64,000 nt of DNA from Legionellaceae bacterium (GTDB lineage Bacteria > Pseudomonadota > Gammaproteobacteria > Legionellales > Legionellaceae), in the NCBI GenBank assembly GCA_030696305.1, contig JAUYSP010000040.1:1-64000 (forward strand), given 5' to 3'. The notes beneath the pieces are model-generated. The model was not told the DNA's origin and did no database searches. It worked only from the letters and a program-made list of their open reading frames with translations. This document shows, in pieces, positions 63,801 through 64,000 of this stretch. The number at the start of each line of letters is the position of its first letter. The first letter of the stretch is position 1. Position numbers and translations under genes: made by a program.

Positions 63801-64000
63801 TTGAAGAGCCGCCCGGCAAAAAGCCATAATTTATCATTTGACAATACTGAGATCGCTTTTCGTGGAAAATCGAATGCAGATCTTAGCCGTGCATACTGGT
63901 TATTTAAATTTATCAGTATTAATTTCCTGACGAAGATTGGTCCGCCAATAACCAATATAGCCCTTAAACTGGGCTTGCCTGTTAAATCCCTGATTAAAGC
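63801..64000 (+). CDS. Proline dehydrogenase, N-terminal part (runs off the right edge)
   Basis: From a TTG at 63801 the frame reads LKSRPAKSHNLSFDNTEIAF (first codon as Met), then RGKSNADLSRAYWLFKFISI, the N-terminal pattern of Bacteroidota FAD-linked PRODH (FDNTEIAF...K..L..AY.LF). The barrel and FAD site are outside the window. Oxidises proline to pyrroline-5-carboxylate. Confidence 0.7.
   Translation, partial: MKSRPAKSHNLSFDNTEIAFRGKSNADLSRAYWLFKFISINFLTKIGPPITNIALKLGLPVKSLIK

Overview
The window is from a Bacteroidota genome, most likely a Sphingobacteriaceae-like organism (Pedobacter or a relative). This rests on promoters of the TTTG / TAnnTTTG type, A/T-rich rather than Shine-Dalgarno start regions, a tmRNA tag of GENNYALAA, and the style of the chromosomal genes. 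About 52.6 kb (1 to about 52,650) is one temperate siphovirus-type prophage. It enters at the left inside the repressor gene and ends at the right in a tyrosine integrase lying against the 3' end of the host tmRNA gene. The last 11 kb is ordinary chromosome. The left prophage end (attL) lies outside the window.

Prophage layout. 0-0.3 kb: repressor and a rightward early promoter with a perfect 18-bp operator palindrome. 0.3-8.5 kb: early genes (LuxR-type and excisionase-type HTH proteins, a Gp3-like recombination directionality factor, a PD-(D/E)XK exonuclease, a structured RNA leader plus tRNA-Thr, a ThyX, an SSB and a Pif1/RecD-like helicase). 8.5-14.5 kb: replication (SF2 helicase, primase-polymerase/SF3 helicase, an iteron cluster that looks like an origin, a VRR-NUC nuclease), interrupted by a reversed trypsin-like protease cargo gene. 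14.5-29.2 kb: packaging and head, with a second cargo island at 21-23.3 kb, then connectors, tail tube and tail chaperones joined by a -1 frameshift.

29.2-35.7 kb holds the most interesting block, a PRTRC cassette (ParB-Related, ThiF-Related). It encodes protein E with an N-terminal zinc module, a ParB-like protein, protein C (73 aa, ending in Gly), an F-like protein, protein B and a ThiF/E1-like enzyme. It has its own phage-type promoter and three 21-bp-phased repeats beside the parB-like gene. Residue patterns in C, B and ThiF fit a ubiquitin-like/E2-like/E1-like set. The cassette sits inside the tail gene region of a phage, between the tail chaperone and the tape measure.

35.9-38 kb: small accessory genes (Lar-like, DUF551, ASCH). 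38-49 kb: tape measure, Dit, tail hub, an S74-type tail fibre and more tail-tip proteins, then a large hairpin. 49-52.6 kb: a ThyA-family protein with an Asp at the dUMP-selecting position, N-acetylmuramidase, holin, a single-molecule spanin and the integrase.

Chromosome (52.7-64 kb). tmRNA; an aminotransferase; a DUF1573 protein; a fused E1 alpha/beta 2-oxoacid dehydrogenase; and the aromatic amino acid genes aroC, aroA, DAHP synthase-chorismate mutase and pheA on the minus strand. A compact attenuator precedes pheA (23-aa leader with YYFAYFYY, antiterminator and terminator). aroB follows with an S4-domain gene, then the start of proline dehydrogenase. All function calls come from sequence reading alone; no database search was run.
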